NCBI GenBank assembly: GCA_903876875.1
Contig: CAIRBT010000107.1
Span: 1-63,320 of the forward strand
From: an uncultured Geobacteraceae bacterium
GTDB taxonomy: Bacteria > Desulfobacterota > Desulfuromonadia > Geobacterales > Pseudopelobacteraceae
Direction of reading: 5' to 3'
Length of the DNA: 63,320 nucleotides
The notes under the pieces were generated by a model that was not told the DNA's origin, ran no database searches, and worked only from the letters and a program-made list of their open reading frames with translations. The translations under genes and the position numbers were made by a program. Of the stretch, positions 8,630 through 16,961 are shown one piece after another (within the stretch, counting starts at the first letter, position 1; each line of letters starts with the position of its first letter).

Positions 8630-8658
8630 ACTAAAACACAGTGTTGACAGCTTGTCAA
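8630..8658 (-). promoter_or_regulatory. Candidate sigma70 promoter of the aroF leader
   Basis: TTGACA (8658-8653) is followed after 17 nt by TTTAGT (8635-8630). It starts 7 nt after the cheV stop codon. TTGACA also forms an inverted repeat with TGTCAA (spacing AGC), a possible operator. A start near 8624-8622 would make the leader peptide mRNA nearly leaderless. Confidence 0.5.
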
Positions 8659-8665
8659 GAGCCAA

Positions 8666-9607
8666 TCATGCAGTCAGTTCGTCAACCACGGTTACCAACC
8701 GGGGAAGGTCAGGCTTGGTAAGAATACAGTTGGCACCGAGCCCTATCCATTTACGTTTATTGTCTTCAGATGCAAGTGAGGAGAAGATGGCGACCGGCAT
8801 GTCTTTTAACCGATCTTCTTTCCGCACCAGGGATGTCAAATGGAGCCCATCCATCTGGGGCATCTCCACGTCGGTAATCAACATACTGATATGCCCCAGA
8901 AAGGTACCGTCACCCTTGGCTACCTTTTCAAGGGTTTCCTGGATAATCTCCCATGCCTGCAAACCGTTTTCTGCCTCAATAACGTTATAGCCCGCCGACC
9001 GAAGACCAGAACAGAGCGTTCTTCGAATGAATACCGAGTCATCGGCAACCAGCACCGTTTTTTGGGTTCGTTCAGGATGGGGTTCTGCGCGGTCAAGCAG
9101 CATTTCGTCCAGCGGCTTAAGGGCACTTTCGGAACAGAGTTCCGCCACTATTTTTTCAAAATCAAGCACCAGAATAATCCGGTTATCCATTTTCACCAAG
9201 CCGGTGACCTCATCACTATGTACCGACGCCGAAGGTGCTTCAACATTCCTCCAGGAAATGCGGTAAATACGGGATACGGAATGAACCAGAACCCCGACCA
9301 TCAGATTATTAAATTCAAGCACCACCACCCGGTCAGCAACCAGGTCACCAACCGATTTATTGAGCACCGTGGCAAGGTTGATAATGGTAATAACCTTATC
9401 GCGCAGCTTGATCATCCCCTCAACACCCGGCTTGGCATTAACCACCCGTGACATTTGGGGCAAGCGAATTATTTCCCGCACCTTTGCCACATTAACACCG
9501 TAATAGCAGGGAAATACATTGCCATGCCAATCAACTTCGTCGATCCTGAACTCGACAATTTCAAGTTCATTGGTATCGCTTTCAAGAAGGATCTTGCTCT
9601 GCTTCAT
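8666..9607 (-). CDS. cheV: Chemotaxis protein CheV (CheW-receiver fusion)
   Basis: A 313-aa CheV. Residues ~15-165 form a CheW-like coupling domain (YYGVNVAKVREIIRLP, GVEGMIKLRDKVITIINL, DEVTGLVKMDNRIILVLD). Residues ~185-313 form a response-regulator receiver with acidic pocket DD, phospho-acceptor Asp in TDVEMPQMDG, the S/T position in FSSL and the conserved Lys in TKPD. It couples chemoreceptors to CheA and tunes adaptation by phosphorylation. It stands alone among biosynthetic genes with no other che gene in the window. The start at 9607 is followed by MKQSKILLESDTNE, typical of Geobacter CheV proteins. Confidence 0.9.
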   Translation of the reverse strand: MKQSKILLESDTNELEIVEFRIDEVDWHGNVFPCYYGVNVAKVREIIRLPQMSRVVNAKPGVEGMIKLRDKVITIINLATVLNKSVGDLVADRVVVLEFNNLMVGVLVHSVSRIYRISWRNVEAPSASVHSDEVTGLVKMDNRIILVLDFEKIVAELCSESALKPLDEMLLDRAEPHPERTQKTVLVADDSVFIRRTLCSGLRSAGYNVIEAENGLQAWEIIQETLEKVAKGDGTFLGHISMLITDVEMPQMDGLHLTSLVRKEDRLKDMPVAIFSSLASEDNKRKWIGLGANCILTKPDLPRLVTVVDELTA

Positions 9608-9731
9608 AGTCGATGATCACCTTTCATGTATGGCATAGCAAACGTTCATTTTCATAAATTAATATACAGCATCGTGAGAAAAAAACAAACTAACTTTACT
9701 GTCGATATTTATTTTTACCCCCGTGGGTCAC

Positions 9732-9760
9732 TTGACTCTCTCCAGTGCCTGTGTTAGCTT
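9732..9760 (+). promoter_or_regulatory. Weak candidate promoter for trpE
   Basis: TTGACT (9732-9737) then 17 nt then TAGCTT (9755-9760), with TG one base before the -10 (extended -10 form). It lies 32 nt before the trpE ATG. I looked for a Trp-rich leader in this spacer and found none. Confidence 0.35.
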
Positions 9761-9791
9761 TTTAAGATCATTACTATTTATGGAGTTGCCC

Positions 9792-11267
9792 ATGTTTTTC
9801 CCGCCACGCGCCACATTCCACACTCTTGCTGAAAAAGGCAATCTTATACCGGTTTATCGGGAAATAATGGCTGATATGGATACACCGGTATCTGCCTTTA
9901 AGAAGCTCGATAATGGGCAATTTTCCTATCTTCTTGAAAGTATTGAGGGGGGTGAAAAATGGGGACGCTACAGCTTTCTCGGTTCCAATCCGTCACTGAT
10001 TATTCGCTCGAAAGGGGCGATTGTTGAGACCATTGAAAATGGCATCACAATCACAACGGTTTCCGAAGACCCCTTAACCGACATCCGTACCCTGCTGGCA
10101 ACCTTCCAACCGGTTGAGGTTGAAGGCCTCCCCCGTTTTTTTGGCGGTGCCGTCGGCTATCTGGGGTATGATATGGTACGGCACTTCGAACAACTCCCCA
10201 CGGAAAAACCGGCACTTATTGACGCCTATGATTCATACTTTCTCATCACCGACACGATTGTCATCTTTGACACCATGAGTCAGAAAGTTAAAGTTGTTTC
10301 AAACGCCCACGTAAGCGGTGAGCTGTCTGCCGATCAGGCATACGACGAGGCAACCGCGAAAATCGATGCCATTGTGGCCCGACTCAAGACCCCCCTCCCC
10401 CTTGAAACAGCGGCACCGGCTCCAACGCCGGTGGAACTGACGTCGAACATGACCCGTGAACAGTATGAAGCTTCGGTGGAAAAGGCCAAGGAGTACGTTC
10501 GAGCCGGCGACATTATACAGGTTGTCCCCTCACAGCGGTTCAGCGGCAGACTTTCAGCCGATCCTTTTGACGTCTACCGGGTTATGCGGACAATGAATCC
10601 CTCACCTTACATGTTTTTTCTCCGCCTTGACGATACAGTCATTGCCGGAGCATCACCTGAGGTTATGGTGCGTAAGGAGGGAACCCGTGTTGAGTTGCGC
10701 CCTATCGCCGGTACCCGGCCACGGGGAGTAACCGGTGAAGAGGATTGCAGACTGGCCGAAGAGTTGCTGGCAGATCCCAAAGAGCGGGCAGAACATGTGA
10801 TGCTGGTTGATCTGGGCAGGAATGACCTGGGACGGGTCTGCACCACCGGCTCAGTCACGGTCACCGAATTGATGATTATCGAGCGGTATTCCCACGTCAT
10901 GCATATTGTTTCCAACGTGCGGGGGGAACTTGCCACGGGGCGGGATGCCTTCGATCTGGTACGGGCAACCTTTCCGGCCGGCACCCTTTCCGGTGCACCG
11001 AAGATCAGAGCCATGCAGATTATTGACGAACTTGAACCGGCCCGTCGGGAGATTTATGGTGGTGCCGTCGGCTACTTCTCTTTTTCAGGGAACATGGATC
11101 TGGCCATTACTATCCGGACGCTGGTGGTCAAGGATGGCATGGTACATCTACAGGCCGGTGGCGGCGTCGTTGCCGATTCCGATGCCGCAGCCGAATGGCA
11201 GGAGACCGTCAACAAGGCCATGGCGGCACGCCGGGCCATTGAAATTGCCGAGAGGGGATTGGAATAG
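9792..11267 (+). CDS. trpE: Anthranilate synthase component I
   Basis: A 491-aa TrpE, which with the glutaminase TrpG converts chorismate to anthranilate for tryptophan. It carries the N-terminal NLIPVYREIMADMDTPVSAF region that binds feedback Trp in the family and the chorismate-binding domain with ELRPIAGTRPRG, LVDLGRNDLGRV, MHIVSNVRGEL, FPAGTLSGAPKIRAM and IQAGGGVVADSDAA-like motifs. I chose ATG 9792 (MFFPPRATFH) because GGAG lies about 7 nt upstream and this is where family similarity starts; ATG 9780 is an alternative. No trpG or trpD follows: the next gene is convergent and begins 2 nt away. Confidence 0.93.
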   Translation: MFFPPRATFHTLAEKGNLIPVYREIMADMDTPVSAFKKLDNGQFSYLLESIEGGEKWGRYSFLGSNPSLIIRSKGAIVETIENGITITTVSEDPLTDIRTLLATFQPVEVEGLPRFFGGAVGYLGYDMVRHFEQLPTEKPALIDAYDSYFLITDTIVIFDTMSQKVKVVSNAHVSGELSADQAYDEATAKIDAIVARLKTPLPLETAAPAPTPVELTSNMTREQYEASVEKAKEYVRAGDIIQVVPSQRFSGRLSADPFDVYRVMRTMNPSPYMFFLRLDDTVIAGASPEVMVRKEGTRVELRPIAGTRPRGVTGEEDCRLAEELLADPKERAEHVMLVDLGRNDLGRVCTTGSVTVTELMIIERYSHVMHIVSNVRGELATGRDAFDLVRATFPAGTLSGAPKIRAMQIIDELEPARREIYGGAVGYFSFSGNMDLAITIRTLVVKDGMVHLQAGGGVVADSDAAAEWQETVNKAMAARRAIEIAERGLE

Positions 11268-11269
11268 AC

Positions 11270-12613
11270 CTACTGCTGTACGAATGGTTTCAACTTCCGC
11301 CAGACGCCGGCTTGGAAGCGAAGTGACCAGATAACTGCGGTTACAAAGACAAAAAAGGTAGCCAAAGACCATTCTGAGACCAACCCCGGTGCGGTTCGGT
11401 CAATCAACCAGAGAGCCAGTAAAAAAAGCCCCGAGCAGTAGAAAAAAGTGCGGGCGATCCAGTGGGTATCGCCTGCCGAAGCCAGCACACTGCCAATTAC
11501 CACATTGGCCGCATCGAAGATGCAGTAGAAGGCAATGAATTTCATGATAAGGGTGCCGGTTTTTACGATCGCCCCACTTTCAGGGCCGGTGCCGGCGAAC
11601 AGAGAAACCAGCGGAGTCGCCGCCAGAGCAAACAGCAGAGCCATGGTGACCATCCACACTTCACACACCAACAGGGATTGCCAACCGATCCGGGGTATTT
11701 CATCATCCCGCCCTCCCCCACGGGCATGGCCCACCAGCACACCAGCGGCCTGACCAAGCCCGAGGGCGGGGAAAAATGCCGTACCGTTTATCCTGAAGGC
11801 AATACTGGAGGCTGCCAACTCCACCGTCCCCAACCGTCCAACCACCACCAGAAAGAGTGTCCACGCCGCAAGCTCACCACTGATACGCAACCCCATGGGG
11901 AGAGCAACCAGCAAAAACCGCCGGTACTCCTCCCCGGTAATTCGCCGGGCGACCGGATCGGTAAGTCCCCCCGCTCTGCCAAATAGAGCGACGGTGAGTA
12001 TGACGGTCACGGCCTGGGCAATGACGGTGGCAAAGGCCGCCCCGGCAATACCCATGGCAGGAAACCCCCATTGCCCCAGAACCAGTACCCAGGCTAACAG
12101 GGCATTTACCACAAGTGAGATAAACGTCACGCCAGTAACGATGGCCGGTCGGCCGATACCCGAAAGCCAGCCGGTAAGAGCAGAACCAAGAACCGGAAAA
12201 AGGGAACCGGCCATGCAGATACCGAAATAGCTGCATTCATCTGCAGCCACCTTCGCTTCGTGGCCGGCAAAAAAGAACAGTTGACCAAGGGGCCAGGCGA
12301 CTACCAGGGCAATGACTCCAGAGGCCAGTGCGGTATAGATGCCAAGCCAGGCCGATGATCTGACACCGGCAGCATCTCCCCTGCCATGGCTATGGGCAAC
12401 AAAGGTTCCCGCATACCCGGCGGTGCCAAAGAGCAGCCCCTGAAACAGAATAACCGCAAGCCCCGCTGGCCCAATCGCCGCAACGGCCACGCTGGAGTGC
12501 TGGGACAGGATAATGGCATCAATTACCTGCATAATGGAAATTGCCGATGTTGACAGGATCATCGGAATGGCAAGTGCCAGCAGGGGGCGCACATGGCGAA
12601 AGGTCAAACTCAT
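11270..12613 (-). CDS. MATE family efflux transporter
   Basis: A 447-aa multidrug-and-toxic-compound-extrusion protein with about 12 hydrophobic segments in two similar halves. Features include AIPMILSTSAISIMQVIDAI near the start, ALGLGQAAGVLVGHARG in the second half, and repeated GxxNAxLxW-like loops. It is probably a Na+- or H+-coupled exporter of unknown substrate in the inner membrane. I chose ATG 12613, with GGGGA about 11 nt upstream inside the end of mvhD; a GTG at 12631 is possible. It lies 7 nt after mvhD and may be read from the hydrogenase operon, though a functional link is not evident. Confidence 0.88.
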   Translation of the reverse strand: MSLTFRHVRPLLALAIPMILSTSAISIMQVIDAIILSQHSSVAVAAIGPAGLAVILFQGLLFGTAGYAGTFVAHSHGRGDAAGVRSSAWLGIYTALASGVIALVVAWPLGQLFFFAGHEAKVAADECSYFGICMAGSLFPVLGSALTGWLSGIGRPAIVTGVTFISLVVNALLAWVLVLGQWGFPAMGIAGAAFATVIAQAVTVILTVALFGRAGGLTDPVARRITGEEYRRFLLVALPMGLRISGELAAWTLFLVVVGRLGTVELAASSIAFRINGTAFFPALGLGQAAGVLVGHARGGGRDDEIPRIGWQSLLVCEVWMVTMALLFALAATPLVSLFAGTGPESGAIVKTGTLIMKFIAFYCIFDAANVVIGSVLASAGDTHWIARTFFYCSGLFLLALWLIDRTAPGLVSEWSLATFFVFVTAVIWSLRFQAGVWRKLKPFVQQ

Positions 12614-12620
12614 ACCACGC

Positions 12621-13046
12621 TTATTCCCCACAAGCTACCGCCAAAGGCCCCAGTTTCCGTACGGACTCCACCATTTCGGTAATAACCCGTCGGTATTTTG
12701 CCCCCTCACCGGCGGAGACGTAATCCAGGCGACACCGCTCCGCTGCGATACCGAACGGTTCAAGCAGCAGAACCAGCATACGGTGACGCTGTAACGCCCG
12801 GCAATTCCCTTCTTTGTAATGACATTCACCCGGATGGCAGGCCAGAATAACCACCCCATCGGCACCTTTGGCAAAGGCAGAGAGGATAAACTGCGGATCC
12901 ACCCGGCCACTGCACATGACGCGAATGATATGAACATTGGGGGGATAGGCTACCTGCATACCTCCCGCCTTGTCGGCACCCGCATAGGAGCACCAGTTAC
13001 AGAGAAAGCCGATTATTTTTGGCTCAAAGCAGCTCTCCGCCGTCAT
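12621..13046 (-). CDS. mvhD: Hydrogenase/heterodisulfide reductase-linked Fe-S protein MvhD
   Basis: A 141-aa MvhD (delta subunit), carrying electrons between NiFe hydrogenase and HdrA as a [2Fe-2S] protein. Cysteines occur in IIGFLCNWCSYAGAD, VMCSGRVDP, ILACHPGECHYKEGNC and near the C-terminus. The gene overlaps hdrA by 4 nt (ATGA), implying translational coupling. In methanogens MvhD bridges MvhAG and HdrABC; here only HdrA is present locally. Confidence 0.9.
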   Translation of the reverse strand: MTAESCFEPKIIGFLCNWCSYAGADKAGGMQVAYPPNVHIIRVMCSGRVDPQFILSAFAKGADGVVILACHPGECHYKEGNCRALQRHRMLVLLLEPFGIAAERCRLDYVSAGEGAKYRRVITEMVESVRKLGPLAVACGE

Positions 13047-14995
13047 TTCAAAAGCCCCTCAAGTTCTGCCAGTATCTGTGCATTACTAAAATGATTTCCG
13101 GTGATGGCTCCGGCGGGACAGGCGGTCACACAGGTACCGCAGCCACGACAGAGCAGGCCATTGACCTGGGAAATATGCTGTTCCCCGTCAAAGGAGATGG
13201 CATGGTACGGACAGACCGAGCTACAGAGATGGCACCCGGCACACCGTTTACTTTCGACTTCAGCAGTGACCGGATCGATATCGATCAGGCGTCCCGGCTG
13301 AAGCCCGGCCAGGGTATGGCCAACCGCAGCCATCCCCTCAATTATGGCCTTTTGTATGTCCATCGGCTCCTGACAGGCTCCGGCCAGAGAGATCCCCTTC
13401 AGGGTACTCCGGGAGGCATCCATTCGAGAATGGAGTTCGCCGTAAAAGCCAGCGGAATCACAGGTGACATCCAGCAGGGCAGCAAGCTTGTCCGTCCCCT
13501 GCGCTGGCACCAGAGCCGGGCAGAGGATAACCATATCAGCAGCAGTGGTCACCCCCTGGAGGCTCACCTCCAAGTATCCCGCACCATGCCGGGTTACGGC
13601 AATGTCACCAATCCTGGCGTAACGGGTAAAAATGGAGTTTTGCCGGTTAAGAGCCCCGTGCAGGAGGAAATGGGCTTCCTTACCCGGTGCGATGAGTTCC
13701 CGATAATAATGGGTGATAATCGTTTCCGGATATTTGGTACTGATGGCATGGTTGAATTTAAAGGCATACTGGCAGCAGATTCCGGAGCAGTAGGAGCAGT
13801 GATCCTTGTCAAGGCTGCCGACACAGTGGATAATAGCCACCCTGGCCGGTACGCTGCCCGACGAGGTAGTAATTTTCCCGCCGGTTGGCCCGGTGGAGGA
13901 GAGCAGCCGCTCAAACTGCAAGGCATCGTAGACATCGGGCAGAGCTCCCATTCCCATGCCGGTAACCTGTGAGGCCTCATACAGTCCGGCACCGGTGGCA
14001 ATAATGATTGAACCGATGTTCCGTTCAAGTGTGACCTCCGCTTCAGCCAGGTCAATAACCCCCTCCCCCAGGGGGCAGGCATCCTTGCAGGCCCGGCAGT
14101 CCTCCCCCACAGAGCGGAGACAAACCTCTTCCATGAGAAACGGTACGTTCGGTAGCACACCGGTGAAGGCAAAGTCCACCGCCTTACGCTCACTGGCGTT
14201 GTTATTGAAGCAATTTCCGGTTTTGGCAGGGCACGCCTCAACACACTCGCCGCAACCGATGCATTCATGCAGATCGACATGACGCGGTTTTTTCTTGATT
14301 ATGGCAGTGAAGTTACCGTAATAGCCGGTCACCCGCCACAGCTCTGCCAACGTAAGCAGTTCAATCTTCTCCGCATAATCACCATGGAGCAACTCCCCCA
14401 TCAGTGGTTCAAGCATGCAAGGGGCGCACTCCAGGGTCGGAAAAAGTTCGTCAAACAGCACCGGCAAGCCACCAATGAAGGGGGAACGCTCCACCAGTAC
14501 GACGGAGCGCCCCGCTTCTGCCAGAGATAACGCCGCCTTCATGCCGGCCGGACCGGCACCTATTACCAGCACAGCCATTGAGGCTTCCAGCTGTTTTTTC
14601 TCCAGAGGTTCCTGAAGCCGTACCCGATAAACCGCCCCCCGGAGAGCACTAATGGCTTTTTCCGTGGCACGGAGCGGCTCTTCAATCACCCAGGCTATCT
14701 GCTCCCGAATATTAACCATCTGCAACAAATAGGGATTCATCCCCCCCTGAGCCAGACAACGCCGGAAGGTCGCTTCATGATCACGGGGAGAACAGGCGGC
14801 CACGACAACTCGATCGGGCTGTTCAGTGGTGAGGCTTGCCACAAACTGAGCCTGCCCCACCTCTGAGCAGATGAAATCCACCGTGGTCACGTAGGGCTGA
14901 TCCGGAAAGGTACGAGACGCCTCAATGACCGCCTCCACACTGATTTTATCGGCGATACTGCTGCCGCAGTTACAAAAATAGATACCTATCTTCAT
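13043..14995 (-). CDS. hdrA: HdrA-like FAD/Fe-S electron-transfer subunit
   Basis: A 650-aa HdrA with N-terminal CNCGSSIAD, an FAD Rossmann fold VLVIGAGPAGMKAAL (near residue 140), a ferredoxin insertion CIGCGECVEACP, a CVGSLDKDHCSYCSGICC segment, and a C-terminal 2x[4Fe-4S] pair (CAGCHLCSSVCPYHAI and CRGCGTCVTACPAGAI). Length matches methanogen HdrA. HdrA-family proteins carry the flavin for electron confurcation/bifurcation, coupling H2 oxidation to ferredoxin and a second acceptor. The gene sits between the maturation protease and mvhD, with 4-nt overlaps on both sides. No HdrB or HdrC is encoded in the window, so the partner acceptor is unknown. Confidence 0.9.
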   Translation of the reverse strand: MKIGIYFCNCGSSIADKISVEAVIEASRTFPDQPYVTTVDFICSEVGQAQFVASLTTEQPDRVVVAACSPRDHEATFRRCLAQGGMNPYLLQMVNIREQIAWVIEEPLRATEKAISALRGAVYRVRLQEPLEKKQLEASMAVLVIGAGPAGMKAALSLAEAGRSVVLVERSPFIGGLPVLFDELFPTLECAPCMLEPLMGELLHGDYAEKIELLTLAELWRVTGYYGNFTAIIKKKPRHVDLHECIGCGECVEACPAKTGNCFNNNASERKAVDFAFTGVLPNVPFLMEEVCLRSVGEDCRACKDACPLGEGVIDLAEAEVTLERNIGSIIIATGAGLYEASQVTGMGMGALPDVYDALQFERLLSSTGPTGGKITTSSGSVPARVAIIHCVGSLDKDHCSYCSGICCQYAFKFNHAISTKYPETIITHYYRELIAPGKEAHFLLHGALNRQNSIFTRYARIGDIAVTRHGAGYLEVSLQGVTTAADMVILCPALVPAQGTDKLAALLDVTCDSAGFYGELHSRMDASRSTLKGISLAGACQEPMDIQKAIIEGMAAVGHTLAGLQPGRLIDIDPVTAEVESKRCAGCHLCSSVCPYHAISFDGEQHISQVNGLLCRGCGTCVTACPAGAITGNHFSNAQILAELEGLLK

Positions 14996-15468
14996 ACCAT
15001 CCCCTCCCAGGCTCCGATCTGCCCCACCATCAACGCCACACAGCCGGGAACCGCAGCGGCAACCTCATCGCTCAGCCTTTCACCAAAAAGTTCGAATTCA
15101 CGCCCCTCAATCCCCCAGAAGGCAACCTGCTCCGGAAGCGCAAGCCCCGCCATGCGCCCCAGAGTGCAGGCCGTGGCAAAATCCGTATCATGACTGGAAA
15201 AGGTATTTTTTGTGGTAACAAATGAGCGGGGATCGAAACGGTGTACCGTGCCAGGAGGCGCACCACTCACCATGGCGTCCACCACCAGTGCCCTCTGAAA
15301 GCCGACCATGGCCTCCATCAAGCGGATTCCTCCGGTATGAAGTTCTATCACGGATAGATTGGTGCGCCGTGTCAGCCGCTGAGCCACGGCACGGGCGACC
15401 ACACTCCCCACACCATCATCGGAAAGGAGCGGGTTCCCCATACCTATGATAACCGTGGCCTTGGTCAC
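14992..15468 (-). CDS. NiFe hydrogenase maturation protease
   Basis: A 158-aa HyaD/HycI-type endopeptidase that removes the C-terminal tail of the large subunit after nickel insertion. It starts TKATVIIGMGNPLLSDDGVG, the family's signature with its metal-binding acidic residue, and contains LVVDAMVSGAPPGTV and FSSHDTDFA motifs. It overlaps both neighbours by 4 nt and directly follows the large subunit gene, its evident substrate. Confidence 0.9.
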   Translation of the reverse strand: MTKATVIIGMGNPLLSDDGVGSVVARAVAQRLTRRTNLSVIELHTGGIRLMEAMVGFQRALVVDAMVSGAPPGTVHRFDPRSFVTTKNTFSSHDTDFATACTLGRMAGLALPEQVAFWGIEGREFELFGERLSDEVAAAVPGCVALMVGQIGAWEGMV

Positions 15469-16958
15469 CTATTGCGCCCCATTTCCCGCAGCAGTGCCCC
15501 CTGACTGTCCCGGATGGAGACTGTCAACGGCATCTTACCTGGCAGGAAGTGGGTGGCACAGGAGAGGCAGGGATCGTAGAGCCGGAAGGCCATTTCAACC
15601 CGGTTGAGAATTGCCTCGTCGGGAGCCCCGCAGGTAATCAGCTTTTCTGCCGCCCGTTTGATCGACATCGAGATCGGCGCATAGTTATTCGTGGTACCGA
15701 CGATCATATTGACCATGGTCAACACCCCCCGTTCATCGGTTTTGTAATGGTGGGTCAACGTACCACGGGGAGCTTCAACGCTGCCGATTCCCTCACCCAC
15801 AAAAAGTGCCCGCTCCGGGATAGTTCTGGTTTCCGGTGAGGTAATTTCCCGATCCTGCGCCAGTTCCAGCATCCGTTCCGACGCGTACAACAGTTCAATC
15901 AACCGGGCCCAGTGGGTGGCAAGGCGGTGATGGATCGGGGCATACCGGTGTGCCGTCACTTTTCGACAGCCGAAGCTTTCGTAGAGCCGCTCGTACTCGG
16001 CCTGCGCCAACGGTGTGGCCAACCCTTCCGACACATTCAACCGCGACAGAGGCGTGGCGCAGTATACTCCACTGTCAATGCCGTCCGTAAAACCGCGCCA
16101 CCCTACTTTTTTCAGATAGGGATATTTCAGGTAGCTCCACGCTTCCACCCGTTCGGCAATATGCTCACGGTACTCTGCCGGTGGATAGAGTGCAAACTCT
16201 CCCCCCTCAGGATCGACCACCCGAATCATGCCATCGTAGAAATTGGCTTGTGTAGCACCATCAACCGTCCCCATGGAATAGGTTCGGTGCAGATAAAGAT
16301 CGGAGGTTATCAACTCACGGTACAGCGGATTATTCATCACCAGTTTTTCGAACAGGGAGAGAGAAAACCGGGCAAAGTCGATATTTTTACGAGCGGTGTC
16401 CTCTATCTGAACACGCTCTTCCGCCGTTATGACACGGCTCCACCCCCCCGGCACTCCGGCCACCGGATGAACGGACTTCCCACCGAGAAAGGCAATAATC
16501 CCCTGATTACGTTTCCGACAGGCGATAATATCGCCGGCAATTTCCACACCTACTTTACGCACGACACCAAGGATATTCCGTTCTGAAGCCGGTGCATCGG
16601 GCCCCACGATAAAATCAGGCCCGCCAAGAGCATAAAAATGGGTGGTATGGTCGGTAACAAAAAAAGCCATATAGAGAATTTCACGTAGTTTTTTTGCCAC
16701 GGCAGTCGGCTCGGCACCAAACAGTGCATCCAGAGCCTTGGTGGCCGCCAGATGGTGTGCCTCGGGACAGACCCCGCAGATCCGGTTGGTGATAACCGGC
16801 ATCTCCTCGGCCATACGTCCCATGCAGAACTGTTCAAATCCGCGCAGTTCCGGAATTTGGAAATAGCTGTTTTCCACTTTCCCCTGCTCATCAAGAAAAA
16901 TGTCTATCCGGCCATGCCCTTCAAGGCGGGTAATCGGGTCTATGATAATGCGTGCCAT
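15465..16958 (-). CDS. mvhA: NiFe hydrogenase large subunit (group 3, Mvh type)
   Basis: A 497-aa catalytic subunit. The N-terminal nickel motif is RICGVCPEAHHLAATKALD (near residue 58) and the C-terminal motif is DPCLSCATH (near residue 463). About 27 residues (FLPGKMPLTV and onward) follow the His and would be removed by the neighbouring protease. The PITRLEGHGRIDIFLDEQGKVE start is typical of soluble group 3 enzymes. There are no signal peptides or membrane anchors in the operon, so the complex should be cytoplasmic. It probably oxidises H2 and passes electrons via the small subunit and MvhD to HdrA. Confidence 0.92.
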   Translation of the reverse strand: MARIIIDPITRLEGHGRIDIFLDEQGKVENSYFQIPELRGFEQFCMGRMAEEMPVITNRICGVCPEAHHLAATKALDALFGAEPTAVAKKLREILYMAFFVTDHTTHFYALGGPDFIVGPDAPASERNILGVVRKVGVEIAGDIIACRKRNQGIIAFLGGKSVHPVAGVPGGWSRVITAEERVQIEDTARKNIDFARFSLSLFEKLVMNNPLYRELITSDLYLHRTYSMGTVDGATQANFYDGMIRVVDPEGGEFALYPPAEYREHIAERVEAWSYLKYPYLKKVGWRGFTDGIDSGVYCATPLSRLNVSEGLATPLAQAEYERLYESFGCRKVTAHRYAPIHHRLATHWARLIELLYASERMLELAQDREITSPETRTIPERALFVGEGIGSVEAPRGTLTHHYKTDERGVLTMVNMIVGTTNNYAPISMSIKRAAEKLITCGAPDEAILNRVEMAFRLYDPCLSCATHFLPGKMPLTVSIRDSQGALLREMGRNR

Positions 16959-16961
16959 CGG

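Noticed and set aside
8619-8637. TrpR-like operator (TAGTTTGTACTA) near the aroF promoter
   Set aside because: The half-sites are spaced by four rather than two bases and lack the CTAG core; not convincing as a TrpR box.
8402-8665. N-terminal extension of the aroF frame back to 8665
   Set aside because: It translates the leader, terminator and hairpin; DAHP synthases start at the MIIVMKAG position and the AGGA site fits ATG 8401.
9608-9791. Trp leader peptide before trpE
   Set aside because: No short frame with tandem Trp codons and no terminator-type hairpin is present in the spacer.
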